Source: a virus
Direction: 5' to 3' (one strand)
Length of the DNA stretch: 46,131 nucleotides
Virus record (IMG/VR): IMGVR_UViG_3300021420_000058
Coordinates: 1 to 46,131 of that record
This document shows, piece by piece, positions 14,270 to 22,797 of the stretch. The first letter of the stretch is position 1, and each line of letters starts with the position of its first letter. Position numbers and translations under genes: made by a program. The notes under the pieces are model-generated. The model saw only the letters and a list, made by a program, of their open reading frames with translations, was not told where the DNA came from and ran no database searches.

Positions 14270-16287
14270 CAGAAATGCCCCTCTGAAAAGAATTTATTCG
14301 GGTCTTTGAAAGCCGGGTTCGGCGTGCCGTCTTCAAGCGTAGGGATGGTCGCGGTGTTGGGGACCAGCGTCTTGCTGGCCGGATCGTAGATCATCGTCGG
14401 GCCTGCCGCCTGTTCGTATCGGTGCCATTGCGCCACGCCAGACTGAACCGTAGCATCCGGATTGGCTTGGCGATACCGATCGAGGAAATCATTCATCTGG
14501 CGTTGTGAAGCCGCACCCACGTAAAGGCCGTGTGCAACCGCCATGTTCGCTTCAGAGCTCAGATTAACGTTCGGCTTGGCTCGGGCGAAGTTGTTGTACA
14601 TCGCCGCCGTGGACGCAGAGCGCGCGCCGCCGTTCGCGCCGGCCAGTAGCTGCATCTGCTGCACCATATTCGCGGTCAGCTTGTTGAATTCCTGCTGTTC
14701 CGACGACAGCAGATAGGAACCACCGCCGAAGCCTTTACGATCGGCCACGGCTTCTGCTGTCGCGTTCCACATCCCGCCGGTGCTGACCGTCTTGTTCGCC
14801 ACAGCTACGTAGGCCTGCGCCGCGAGATCGGACAGGTTTTTAGCTCCTGCCACTGCCGGCGCGTTCGCCTTGTCATAAGCCGCGTTTTGAGTAGCAATCT
14901 GCTTTTGCGCCTGCTGGATTTGCGCCTGCGTCGTCCCTACCGGTGCTGTCGCAGCCAGCGAGGGAGTGAACGGCACGCCACTACTTGCGACCGTCTTCTG
15001 GCGCACAGTATCGGCCTGTTGCGCCTGAGCCTGCTGGATCTTCGGAAGATCAGCCTGCGCCTGCTCCCGCTGCTCCTTCTGCTGTTTGAGTTGCAATTCG
15101 GCCTGCTTGATCCGCAGTTCGGACTGATCTTTCAGCGTTACCGAACGGTCGGCCAACGTCTGCAACTTGTTGCGGTCGAGATCGTAATTTCCGGTCAGCC
15201 CCAGTCCGGCCACGGCTCCTTGCATGGCGGGATTGCTCTGGATCTGCGCGCGCAGATTGTTGTAGCTCGATTGGTCGTTCACGCCGGCGGCCAGCTTCGA
15301 CGTTTCTTCGTTCGCGTCTTTCTGAATCGCGAGACCCTTCGTCTGAAGATCAAGCTGCTTGCCCTGCGCTTCCTGAATCTGACCCATGACCATCTGCGCG
15401 ACGGCGGGATGCCCCTGCTGCATAGCCTGCTGATAGACTTTCTGGAGCATACCGATATGCTGCTGCTGATCTTTGATAGCCTGCTGGTAGACCGGAATAG
15501 GCGTGTCTACGCCTGCTGCATCACGCGCCGCGATCTGGTCAGCGGGAGACGGTTGCTGCGTTGCCTGAGTCGCGGTTTGTGAAAGCTGATAGGCCTGCGC
15601 GTTCTTCGCTACGTTCTTCGTGAAGCCCTGCGTTTCCGGGTTGTTCGGATTACCGCCCGGACCCGCATTCCACATGGCCGCGAACTTGGCCGGGTCGCCG
15701 CCGGCCTTCTTCCACATAGCGCCCATGTACGACATCGCGCCTTGCGGGCTCTTCGGATCAAACGGTGCGACGCCATACCCCGGCTGCGCAGCGGTAGCCG
15801 GCATCACCTGGAACGAACCCTGCGCATCCTTCGGAGATACCGCGTTTGGGTTGCCTTGCGATTCGCTCGCAATCACGCCGTAAGCGATCTCCGGCGGTAC
15901 GCCATTCTGTTGCGCGAGAGTATCAAGCTGGGCGAGCGTAATCCCGGCACGCTGAAGCGGCGCCAGATTGCCGTACGCGTCGCCCGAACCCTGAGGCGCA
16001 CCGCCGGCTGCCGGCTGCCCCGCCGCTACAGGTGGTGAAGCGGTTTGCGAAGATGCGTCTTGCGCACCCTGCCACGCAGATACCATAGCTTGCTGGTAGT
16101 CCTGCTGATTCTGCTGCGCGGTTTGCGCCTGCTGAAGTTGCAAAGCGGCCATCTGGTTCTGGATTGAACCGGATTGCAATTGCTGCTGGCGTTGCTGCTG
16201 CTGGTACGCGAGGTCGTTCAACTGCTGCGGAACGTTCGAAAGACCGTTCGCGAGACCCGTCAGTACTGCGCCCATGTTTCCGGCCAT
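14269..16287 (-). CDS. ejection protein with lytic transglycosylase (SLT) domain (672 aa)
   Basis: Residues about 1-110 are Gln-rich helices. At about 115-225 there is a soluble lytic transglycosylase domain: GVPPEIAYGVIASESQGNPNAVSP with the catalytic Glu in ASESQG, AQGSFQVMPATA, and AAMWNAGPGG. The remainder is a long Gln/Ala-rich coiled-coil region. It should be injected with the genome and open peptidoglycan locally. Its place among three ejection genes matches the internal-protein cluster of P22- and T7-like phages. Confidence 0.88.
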   Translation of the reverse strand: MAGNMGAVLTGLANGLSNVPQQLNDLAYQQQQRQQQLQSGSIQNQMAALQLQQAQTAQQNQQDYQQAMVSAWQGAQDASSQTASPPVAAGQPAAGGAPQGSGDAYGNLAPLQRAGITLAQLDTLAQQNGVPPEIAYGVIASESQGNPNAVSPKDAQGSFQVMPATAAQPGYGVAPFDPKSPQGAMSYMGAMWKKAGGDPAKFAAMWNAGPGGNPNNPETQGFTKNVAKNAQAYQLSQTATQATQQPSPADQIAARDAAGVDTPIPVYQQAIKDQQQHIGMLQKVYQQAMQQGHPAVAQMVMGQIQEAQGKQLDLQTKGLAIQKDANEETSKLAAGVNDQSSYNNLRAQIQSNPAMQGAVAGLGLTGNYDLDRNKLQTLADRSVTLKDQSELRIKQAELQLKQQKEQREQAQADLPKIQQAQAQQADTVRQKTVASSGVPFTPSLAATAPVGTTQAQIQQAQKQIATQNAAYDKANAPAVAGAKNLSDLAAQAYVAVANKTVSTGGMWNATAEAVADRKGFGGGSYLLSSEQQEFNKLTANMVQQMQLLAGANGGARSASTAAMYNNFARAKPNVNLSSEANMAVAHGLYVGAASQRQMNDFLDRYRQANPDATVQSGVAQWHRYEQAAGPTMIYDPASKTLVPNTATIPTLEDGTPNPAFKDPNKFFSEGHF

Positions 16288-16288
16288 G

Positions 16289-17155
16289 TCAGTACCCCGT
16301 ATATCCAGTCGAACTCAGACCGTAAGTTGGATCGCTCGTCACGTTGCTGCTAAAGCCATATGGATTGGACGAACTGGTAGAGCCAAATCCGTAGTCATCA
16401 ACGCCTGAGGTCGTGTTGGGAGTGCTGTTGAACGCACCGCTGTTGTACAGATTCTGTCCGGCAGTCGCCAAACCGCTGATCCCGTTCGAAATCGAACTGG
16501 CAGTATTCGCATTGCCGGCGGCGAGAAGCTGGCCTGCGGCCACAGGGGAGCCCGTCAGGAGCCCCGACAACTGGCCCATCTGCGTAAAGGCTTGCTGTTG
16601 CGCGCTGAGGTTCGTGCCAACTGCGTTCTGCATCTGGCCGTAGCCCTGCTGGTTGCCCGCAAGCGACTGACCGTACAGGCCGGACAGTTGCGACAACTGC
16701 TGAGCGTAAGCGCTCTGCCCGAAAGACTGGCCGTAATTCTGAAGCGCGGCAAGCTGGTTGCCGGACGCGTTCAAGCCTTGCGCGGCCAACGTGGCGTTGA
16801 CGGCGTTCTGCCCCTGGCCGAAAGCGGCCTGGTATTGCGGAGTCTGGTAGACGCTGCTGGGGTTTGCGACAAGGTTGTTGATCTGACTCGCGAATCCCTG
16901 ACCGTTGAGCGCGTTTCCAAGGCCTACGCCTTGTCCAGCCAGTCCGCCAAGCGACGGCGCGCCCCCGTACTGGACGTTGCCGTAGGTGCCGCCCGGTTGC
17001 GCCTGCTGGTTAAGCGTGTTCGCAAATCCCGGCTGGTAAGGCGTGAATGGACTTGCAGTGCCTGCCGCACCCTGATTGCCGGACGAACCAGAATTCGCGA
17101 CGGATTCACCCGCCCCGACTACCGCTGCGCCCGCGCTGATCCATGCTGCCGGCAT
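16289..17155 (-). CDS. ejection-type internal virion protein (288 aa)
   Basis: The N-terminus is hydrophobic and small-residue rich (WISAGAAVVGAGESVANSGS); the rest is dominated by Gln, Gly, Ala, Asn and Tyr (QSFGQSAYAQQLSQLSGLYG), ending in a Ser/Gly/Tyr-rich tail. Similar composition is seen in T7 gp14-type and P22 ejection proteins. Its ATG at 17155 lies inside the cupin gene (overlap 37 bases). It stands directly before the transglycosylase gene, so a joint role in DNA ejection is likely. Confidence 0.72.
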   Translation of the reverse strand: MPAAWISAGAAVVGAGESVANSGSSGNQGAAGTASPFTPYQPGFANTLNQQAQPGGTYGNVQYGGAPSLGGLAGQGVGLGNALNGQGFASQINNLVANPSSVYQTPQYQAAFGQGQNAVNATLAAQGLNASGNQLAALQNYGQSFGQSAYAQQLSQLSGLYGQSLAGNQQGYGQMQNAVGTNLSAQQQAFTQMGQLSGLLTGSPVAAGQLLAAGNANTASSISNGISGLATAGQNLYNSGAFNSTPNTTSGVDDYGFGSTSSSNPYGFSSNVTSDPTYGLSSTGYTGY

Positions 17156-17502
17156 GTCATACCCCTTTTTTCGATCAGCACTTCGTCAATGCCTTCGGTT
17201 TCCGCCGTGCCATGCACGCAGAACCAGACGATATCGGTAAGCGCCGTAATCCTGTGTTCGACTCCGGCGGGAACGATAATCACGTCGCCGCCTGAATATT
17301 CTTCGGTGTCTTCACCGATTTCCGCACGCACACGTCCGCTGCACAGGATGCTGTAGTGCTCGAATTTGTGTTTGTGGGAGCCGATCAGGTAGCCGGCGGG
17401 GGCTTTCATCCGGCGCATATAGACCGGATTGCCTTCTGTAGGGAAATAGTGTACCACGCCTAGCGCGGCGTCTATCACGTCCTGCGGAAGCTGTACAGTC
17501 AC
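17119..17502 (-). CDS. cupin-fold metal-binding protein (127 aa)
   Basis: Cupin motif 1 is GSHKHKFEHYSILCSGRVRAEIG (His43, His45, Glu48/His49), motif 2 is GGDVIIVPAGVEHRI (His83). These residues would hold one metal ion. A short N-terminal segment (GVVHYFPTEGNPVYMRRM) precedes the barrel. It is overlapped by the hydroxylase gene (four bases, ATGA) and overlaps the ejection-protein start. No enzymatic specificity can be deduced; in this context it may act together with the neighbouring oxygenase or be a small structural barrel. Confidence 0.78.
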   Translation of the reverse strand: MTVQLPQDVIDAALGVVHYFPTEGNPVYMRRMKAPAGYLIGSHKHKFEHYSILCSGRVRAEIGEDTEEYSGGDVIIVPAGVEHRITALTDIVWFCVHGTAETEGIDEVLIEKRGMTCRQHGSARAQR

Positions 17503-18077
17503 CGTTTGTACCTCCGCTCGTAGTCATGCACGCGAAGGCACACGCACATAACTATATACGAAATATCACTATTGTTCACAACAGAATGGTTTTCCGTATT
17601 CACGAAGCGATGCACGTCGCCCGGTCGATCTTCCATCCGCTCGTCTTCGTAGACGAAAGACGCGCCAGGGGCTGACTGGATGCAGATGTTGAACTTGTCG
17701 TAGTAGTTGACGTGCCAGCCAAAATCTTTGTGCGGATAGATCTGATGGCCGGGCTTCACGCGCCAGATGAATATCCCGCCAATCCTCTCCGCCTCCACGC
17801 GTCGCGCAAGGTCGAACACCAGGGGGCGAATCGCGGGCAGCGCGTACGCAGCCGGATACCAGATCGAATCGTGCTCGTCGTTGAACGTCTTCCAGTCACC
17901 TGACTTCAGCCATTCCGTCTTGTCGTTATACCGCACCCATATGTCGTCACTGTCGTGGTGGGGGCCGGCAGGCCCGAGCCGTTCCGTATCCACGTTCCAC
18001 AACTCCGGATGCTGATGCAACTGGAGCGCGAGCGGCGTCACGTCCACGCCCTGCGCAATTTTCATGAAGTTCTTCAA
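17499..18077 (-). CDS. aspartyl/asparaginyl beta-hydroxylase-like 2-oxoglutarate oxygenase (192 aa)
   Basis: The iron ligands appear as His116-x-Asp118 in VKPGHQIYPHKDFGWH and His164 in TENHSVVN; Arg182 (VCLRVHD) is well placed to bind 2-oxoglutarate. The PGxxIxPHxD arrangement is that of the Asp/Asn beta-hydroxylase fold. The expected reaction is Fe(II)- and 2-oxoglutarate-dependent hydroxylation of a protein or peptide side chain. It is encoded between the gp10-like tail gene and a cupin, overlapping both by four bases, so a virion protein is a plausible substrate. Substrate is inferred, not visible. Confidence 0.82.
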   Translation of the reverse strand: MKNFMKIAQGVDVTPLALQLHQHPELWNVDTERLGPAGPHHDSDDIWVRYNDKTEWLKSGDWKTFNDEHDSIWYPAAYALPAIRPLVFDLARRVEAERIGGIFIWRVKPGHQIYPHKDFGWHVNYYDKFNICIQSAPGASFVYEDERMEDRPGDVHRFVNTENHSVVNNSDISYIVMCVCLRVHDYERRYKR

Positions 18078-19744
18078 AGCGTACCCTCTTGCATATCCGG
18101 AAGTTCGATCTGGTAGAAGCGCACCTGGAACCCGCCGATGTACAGGACGGAGAATGCACGCCGCCGCGCCGCCGCTCCACGCCGTAGAAGCGATCGGTCC
18201 GAACCGAGATTGACCGGACGGAAAGCACCGAAGCTGGCGAAATCGCTGTCAGAATACCCTACATATGCCGTGTCCTGCACCTTGTCCGCAATCACCTCGA
18301 TCGTCGGGTAGAACTTTTCCTTGTTCGAACCGAAGTCTCCGGCATTCGTGCGCAACAGGCCGTAAATGAACTGCCCGTTGTCGTTCGACACGCCTTGCTG
18401 CATCTGGTAGGTGATGCCATTGGTCGAATCCAGCAGGTAATCTGTGTTGTTGCCGAAAGCGTAAAACGAAGGCGAAAACGCATTCTGCACGTAAGGCGTG
18501 ATGGCCAGATTGCCCAACCCCGTCTGGTTGCTCGCGCTCGCCGTCTCCGCATCGATCGAGAAGGTATTGATCGTATTGCTGTTGATGCCCCCTACGTCGC
18601 CTCCGGGTACCGTCGTGTAGCTTAGCTGGTTTGGTCCAAGGATGGTCGCGACAAACGTACCGACAAACACGGCGCTGGAATTCATACTCGTAACCCGGAT
18701 TACGGTCGGGTTGCTCAAAGCGTTGGTCGGCATGTTGACCGTCACAACGGTCCCGCTATACGTCGCGCTGATTGCGTTTATCGGCGTGCCGAGCGCGGTA
18801 CTTGACCAGCGGTGCCACGATTGCGTCACGACGTTGTAGACCAGCGTGCAGTTGCTTGCGCCCAGTGTCAGGACGTAGAGCGCGGCGCCGTTGATCTCGA
18901 TATAGTAGGCGTAGACGCTGGTCAGCGGATCACTGTTCAGCACCTTTTCAATGAACTCATCCGAAATCGGCTGAGGCGTCAGGCCGTTCATGATGTAGAC
19001 TTTCCGGCCCTTCTGATGGGTCTGCCCGACCCAGAATATCGTATTCTCAGTCGCAACCAGTGAGGTGCCTGCTGCACAGCCAATGTTCACGGTGGCTGAG
19101 ATGTTTGGCAGCAAAGGCGATCCCGGCGGCGTGTTGCCGGCGTCCAGGAAGAACGTTGTTGAGAACTGGCCGAAGCTCGCCACGTAGTTGAACAGCCGGC
19201 AAACCTGCGCGCCCGGATCGGGAGACAGGCTCCCGTTGATCGCGTTCAAAGCGTTCCACGTGGCCGGCGTGTTCAGGTTGCTATTCGTGAGAATGCCGCC
19301 GGGAGTCAGAACGAAGACGTACCCATCCAGCCACGCTACGCCCGGAACCGTGGTTGCGGGATAGTTAGGATCATTCACAGCCGTGAGAACCGTTCCGTTC
19401 CACGTGTATGCCTTGGCGTTATTCTTCAGGAATACAGCCGTACCCCCCTGACCCGTGAGCGTGAACTGGTACTGACTTGTTCCGTCCACTGCGCCAGTCG
19501 CGACACCGTTTACATAGAATTCCGTGCCGATGATCGACAGGACCTGCGTGCCGAACGTGAACAGCCCAAGACCTGCCGCAGCGGTCGTCGTGTAGACCGG
19601 CTGCACGCCGAAGCGCCGTTCGCAGAACGTGCGGCCATCCGAGTTTTTCGACGCGTAATAGTTGTACATGATGGCGTCGTACACCATCGTGGGGTCTCGC
19701 GTCGAGATCGTCTGCGCAAGCTGGATGCGGGGAGCTTCAGCCAT
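18074..19744 (-). CDS. P22 gp10-like packaged DNA stabilisation / tail hub protein (556 aa)
   Basis: Repeated four-stranded beta motifs typical of a propeller: FGTQVLSIIGTEFYVNG, NNAKAYTWNGT, GVAWLDGYVFVLTPGG, TENTIFWVGQ, and NVVTQSWHRWSSTA. Length and position, directly after the gp4-like gene, match P22 gp10, which plugs the portal-tail junction after packaging. An insertion-like region (residues about 320-400, rich in Thr, Val and Asn) is not obvious in P22 gp10. Overlaps both neighbours. Confidence 0.75.
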   Translation of the reverse strand: MAEAPRIQLAQTISTRDPTMVYDAIMYNYYASKNSDGRTFCERRFGVQPVYTTTAAAGLGLFTFGTQVLSIIGTEFYVNGVATGAVDGTSQYQFTLTGQGGTAVFLKNNAKAYTWNGTVLTAVNDPNYPATTVPGVAWLDGYVFVLTPGGILTNSNLNTPATWNALNAINGSLSPDPGAQVCRLFNYVASFGQFSTTFFLDAGNTPPGSPLLPNISATVNIGCAAGTSLVATENTIFWVGQTHQKGRKVYIMNGLTPQPISDEFIEKVLNSDPLTSVYAYYIEINGAALYVLTLGASNCTLVYNVVTQSWHRWSSTALGTPINAISATYSGTVVTVNMPTNALSNPTVIRVTSMNSSAVFVGTFVATILGPNQLSYTTVPGGDVGGINSNTINTFSIDAETASASNQTGLGNLAITPYVQNAFSPSFYAFGNNTDYLLDSTNGITYQMQQGVSNDNGQFIYGLLRTNAGDFGSNKEKFYPTIEVIADKVQDTAYVGYSDSDFASFGAFRPVNLGSDRSLLRRGAAARRRAFSVLYIGGFQVRFYQIELPDMQEGTL

Positions 19745-20484
19745 CAGTAGCTACTCCGGCCCTGTCCCCGACGATCAGGCGTAAAGAAGGTCGAGGCCTC
19801 CTCCTGATCCCAGTTCAGCATGTCTTCCAGGTACCGGTTCGCGTTCCGCTCCACGCGAGCCGCGACTGATTCCGGCACGAAGTACTCCGGTAGCAACTGT
19901 TCGGCCAAACCCCACTTGAGTGCGTTCAGCCACTCGATCGGGAAGTCGAAACTCGCGGTCGAGTTGATCACGTCCGCGATGGGCCGTTGGCAGGTCAGAA
20001 TCACGATGTTCGGATTCGCATCCGGAGCCAGATACAGGCTCAGAACGCCGTTGTTCAGCTGCGGATCGTAGTAGTAGCTGTTCGGCGTACCCTGATCGGT
20101 CTTCTGGCCCATCATGTCGTATTCCTGACGCGACAACTGGATCAGCGGAACCTGAAGCGGGAAGTTACTGGCCGGCGTCGCGTACTGAAGTCGCGCCATC
20201 GGGATGCGCAAGACGCGATATGCCTGCAACCCCGGCGTCGGCGAGCCGGGGCCGATCAGGTACTGTACCTGCCCCTGGACGACCGTGAACGACAGATCCG
20301 TCACGCACCAGAGCGGATAATTCTTGCTCATCCAGTACTTGATCATCAGGTTCAACGCCTGCGCCGCATTCGCCAGATCCGTCGGCGGAGGCGGCGTGTC
20401 GTCGTTGAACTGGCCGATCAGGCGAAATGCTGCCTGAATCAGGGTTTGCTGATTGATCGAGAAGGTATAAGTCTGTGCTGGCAT
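19744..20484 (-). CDS. P22 gp4-like tail accessory / head-tail connector (246 aa)
   Basis: Begins with an N-terminal helical region (QTLIQAAFRLIGQF, LANAAQALNLMIKYW) followed by a beta-rich part (VTDLSFTVVQGQVQYLIG) and a C-terminal helical segment (EWLNALKWGLAEQLLPEYFV), the pattern of phage gp4/stopper-type connector proteins that bind beneath the portal. It precedes the gp10-like gene by a one-base overlap, as in P22-type genomes. No catalytic residues. Confidence 0.75.
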   Translation of the reverse strand: MPAQTYTFSINQQTLIQAAFRLIGQFNDDTPPPPTDLANAAQALNLMIKYWMSKNYPLWCVTDLSFTVVQGQVQYLIGPGSPTPGLQAYRVLRIPMARLQYATPASNFPLQVPLIQLSRQEYDMMGQKTDQGTPNSYYYDPQLNNGVLSLYLAPDANPNIVILTCQRPIADVINSTASFDFPIEWLNALKWGLAEQLLPEYFVPESVAARVERNANRYLEDMLNWDQEEASTFFTPDRRGQGRSSY

Positions 20485-21278
20485 TAACGGGCCCTCCGGG
20501 CCTGGAGTATGGCCGCTACGGCGCAGCCCCCGCCGCCAGTAAATGATGCTTCTGCGCTAAGGTAGATCGTCGTAGTCGCGGAGACGTTTATTCTCTGCGC
20601 AGGGGCAACAAGATTTGCTGCCCCGTTCAGACCGTAAGCCCCGTTCAGATTTTGCTGGGCGAGTAGGCCGGTCGTATACACAGGAATGTTGTTATTGACT
20701 GTGCTTACCCCCGCGAGGACTGCAGTGAGGGTCTGACTGCCATTCGGGGCGAAATAGACGTTTCCGGTTACGTTCCAGTCGCCAGCGGTGAGCGAAAGCG
20801 AAATAACAGAAGACGCAACACCGTTGGCAAGCGCGCCGGCGGGTTGCAGGCTGGACAGGTACTCGCCGATACTTCCGGCATTGGCGTTATCACCGAGCGT
20901 TGTACCGATAATACCGAGCGTGGTTGAGGGGGTGATAGCCGAAGTTGGAAATAGCCCTTCTGCGGCATTCTCCCAGCCCTGCATCTCCAGACGGATGGCG
21001 CGTTGCGACACAATGTCACCTGCCGCCCACGAGCGAGCGGTAGTCCCGTCCTGTCCCCGAACGATCGAGAAGATATTCCCTGAAACCGCCGTAACCTGAA
21101 CAATCTCGATCAGGGTCTGCGTGGCGGCGTCCGTGAGGGTCACGTAGAACGATTGCGGCGGCGTCGGGGCCGGAAACAGCGCGGCCTGACCCGCGTTCAG
21201 GGTCAAGGAGGTCTGGCTGTTAGTGATCCCTACAGCCAGGGTGCCTGCAGCGTTGTTTGCGTACAGAAGGTTCGCCAT
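20484..21278 (-). CDS. tail protein with shared C-terminal GDW domain, no signal peptide (264 aa)
   Basis: Residues 1-95 form a beta-rich N-terminal domain (NSQTSLTLNAGQAALFP, QSFYVTLTDAATQTLIEIVQVTAV, FSIVRGQDGTTARSWAAGD) seen in many phage tail and fibre proteins. Residues about 120-264 are the domain shared with the proteins at 21287 and 22798: LGIIGTTLGDNANAGSIGEYL, SLSLTAGDWNVTGNVYF, and VSATTTIYLSAEASFTGGGG. Probably a fibre or fibre-tip component attached next to the gp4-like connector. It overlaps the gp4-like gene by one base. Confidence 0.75.
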   Translation of the reverse strand: MANLLYANNAAGTLAVGITNSQTSLTLNAGQAALFPAPTPPQSFYVTLTDAATQTLIEIVQVTAVSGNIFSIVRGQDGTTARSWAAGDIVSQRAIRLEMQGWENAAEGLFPTSAITPSTTLGIIGTTLGDNANAGSIGEYLSSLQPAGALANGVASSVISLSLTAGDWNVTGNVYFAPNGSQTLTAVLAGVSTVNNNIPVYTTGLLAQQNLNGAYGLNGAANLVAPAQRINVSATTTIYLSAEASFTGGGGCAVAAILQARRAR

Positions 21279-21286
21279 TTACGTTC

Positions 21287-22525
21287 TCAGTGGTATCTCA
21301 ACGCTGTAATGTAGCCGTTGCACGTCATTGTACTGGTTCCGAAAGTTGAGTTACCTACCACATAGATAGTCGTCGTGCTAGCCAGATTCTCAACGACGGG
21401 AACCGTGGAGATCGCCTGCGCCTGGCCGGTCGTCAAGGTCGCTACGATGTTAGTCTGGTTAGGCGCCCCCGGAAGCGTGGCCGAAGTCGTAGAAACACCC
21501 GCGTAAATAGACGAAACAGTCGTAGAACCCGCTGGATTGAACTGAACAGTTCCCCACACCAGCCAGTCGCCAGCCCCCAGCGACAAACTGGTGCAATTAG
21601 CGGTCGCGCCTGTAGTCATTGCGGTGCCGGCAGTACTTGTGCCGGTGGTCTGTCCCTGAATGCCTGCCGGCGCCGCAGCGCCTGGGGTAACCCCCGCCGT
21701 TCCGACAGCGCTGAAAATCTCGCCGTTCGCAGATACCGTGAAAACCGGTGTAGACTCGCTACCGTTCGCATTCACGTTGATGGCATTCGTCCAGCCGGCC
21801 CCGGCGGCGGATTGAATAAGAAGACCAGTCCCCAATGTGCCGGTGGCCGCAGTGGCCGTGAAGCCCTGCGAACCCGCTGTTCCAGTTAGCCCGGTCTCAA
21901 TTGACCCGAGTTGAATATCCATACTGTTTAACACGGTCCCGGTCGTCGCCTGAAACTGGTTTGTGACGCCTTCCAGAAGGCCCATGAAACCTGCCACACC
22001 GCCAACGTTAACTAGAATGCCGTCAGTATCGTCCTGCCCTTGCCGGGTGACGATGGAAAGACCGTCCATTTCCCCGAGCGTTGCACTGGTCAGGAAATTG
22101 CTCTTGATCGCCGACAGATACATCCCGTAATCGGCATTCAGCGGACCGTTGGCCCCGCTACCGGTCACGGTCGATGCGATCGAGAAAGCCGAGTTCGAAG
22201 TTCCGCTATGGCTACCGTTGTTCGTATGCGTGACCGTGTGATCAGAATAATCAGTCGCCTGCCCCGGGAACATGATGATGTTCTGGTTCGCCGCGAGAAC
22301 ATCCGACTCCACCGCGATTGTCCCGGAAAGCGTAGTGAAAGCGCCTGCGTTCGGCGTCGTTCCGCCGATTGCCCCCGGCGTCGCCAGATACGCAGTCACG
22401 AAATTGGTGAATCCGATACCGCTAACCGTGCCGAGCGCGGTCAGATTCTGGTACGTCGGACTCGGATAGCTCTGCGCGAAAGCGGTCGAGCTAACCAGTA
22501 GAAGCAGAGCGATTATTTTTTTCAT
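21287..22525 (-). CDS. fibre-like protein with Sec signal peptide and GDW domain (412 aa)
   Basis: The N-terminus MKKIIALLLLVSSTAFA is a textbook Sec signal with an Ala-Phe-Ala cleavage site before QSYPSP. The mature part contains one fibre repeat (GAIGGTTPNAGAFTTLSGT), a central region reminiscent of phage stalk proteins (NADYGMYLSAIKSNFLTS, TRQGQDDTDGILVNVGG), and the C-terminal shared domain (TSLSLGAGDWLVWGTVQF, LASTTTIYVVGNSTFG). It lies in the tail-gene cluster yet should be exported from the cytoplasm, which is unusual for a virion part. The ATG overlaps the stop of the preceding gene by four bases. Confidence 0.8.
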   Translation of the reverse strand: MKKIIALLLLVSSTAFAQSYPSPTYQNLTALGTVSGIGFTNFVTAYLATPGAIGGTTPNAGAFTTLSGTIAVESDVLAANQNIIMFPGQATDYSDHTVTHTNNGSHSGTSNSAFSIASTVTGSGANGPLNADYGMYLSAIKSNFLTSATLGEMDGLSIVTRQGQDDTDGILVNVGGVAGFMGLLEGVTNQFQATTGTVLNSMDIQLGSIETGLTGTAGSQGFTATAATGTLGTGLLIQSAAGAGWTNAINVNANGSESTPVFTVSANGEIFSAVGTAGVTPGAAAPAGIQGQTTGTSTAGTAMTTGATANCTSLSLGAGDWLVWGTVQFNPAGSTTVSSIYAGVSTTSATLPGAPNQTNIVATLTTGQAQAISTVPVVENLASTTTIYVVGNSTFGTSTMTCNGYITALRYH

Positions 22526-22788
22526 GATTGTGCGAGTGTGCCGCCGTTATTCCACAAAATCCCGGACGTACCCGGACGTACCGTAGGCAGCGAATTGAAC
22601 CACGCTAGCATCAGGGCGCCGAACGTGGCGGCAGGGATATTGGAGCCGATCGCTACGCCCAGTTGCGCGACGGTGTACTGCGCCAGCGTGGGCAGCAAGG
22701 AAGGACCGACAAGCTGGTAGCCGACAATCTTGTCCGTAGCCGCGATTGGCAGCGTAGGAACAGGGAACTGGCCAAAATTGAGAGACAT
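22522..22788 (-). CDS. small fibre-associated protein (88 aa)
   Basis: Begins MSLNFGQFPVPTLPIAATDKIVGYQLVG and ends GTSGILWNNGGTLAQS. Pattern of small tail-fibre-type proteins: a short DKIVGYQ segment and a terminal GILWNNGGTL strand. Encoded between the two signal-peptide fibre proteins and overlapping the second by four bases. It may be a linker or base of a fibre. No known catalytic motif. Confidence 0.65.
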   Translation of the reverse strand: MSLNFGQFPVPTLPIAATDKIVGYQLVGPSLLPTLAQYTVAQLGVAIGSNIPAATFGALMLAWFNSLPTVRPGTSGILWNNGGTLAQS

Positions 22789-22797
22789 TATTTCCTC

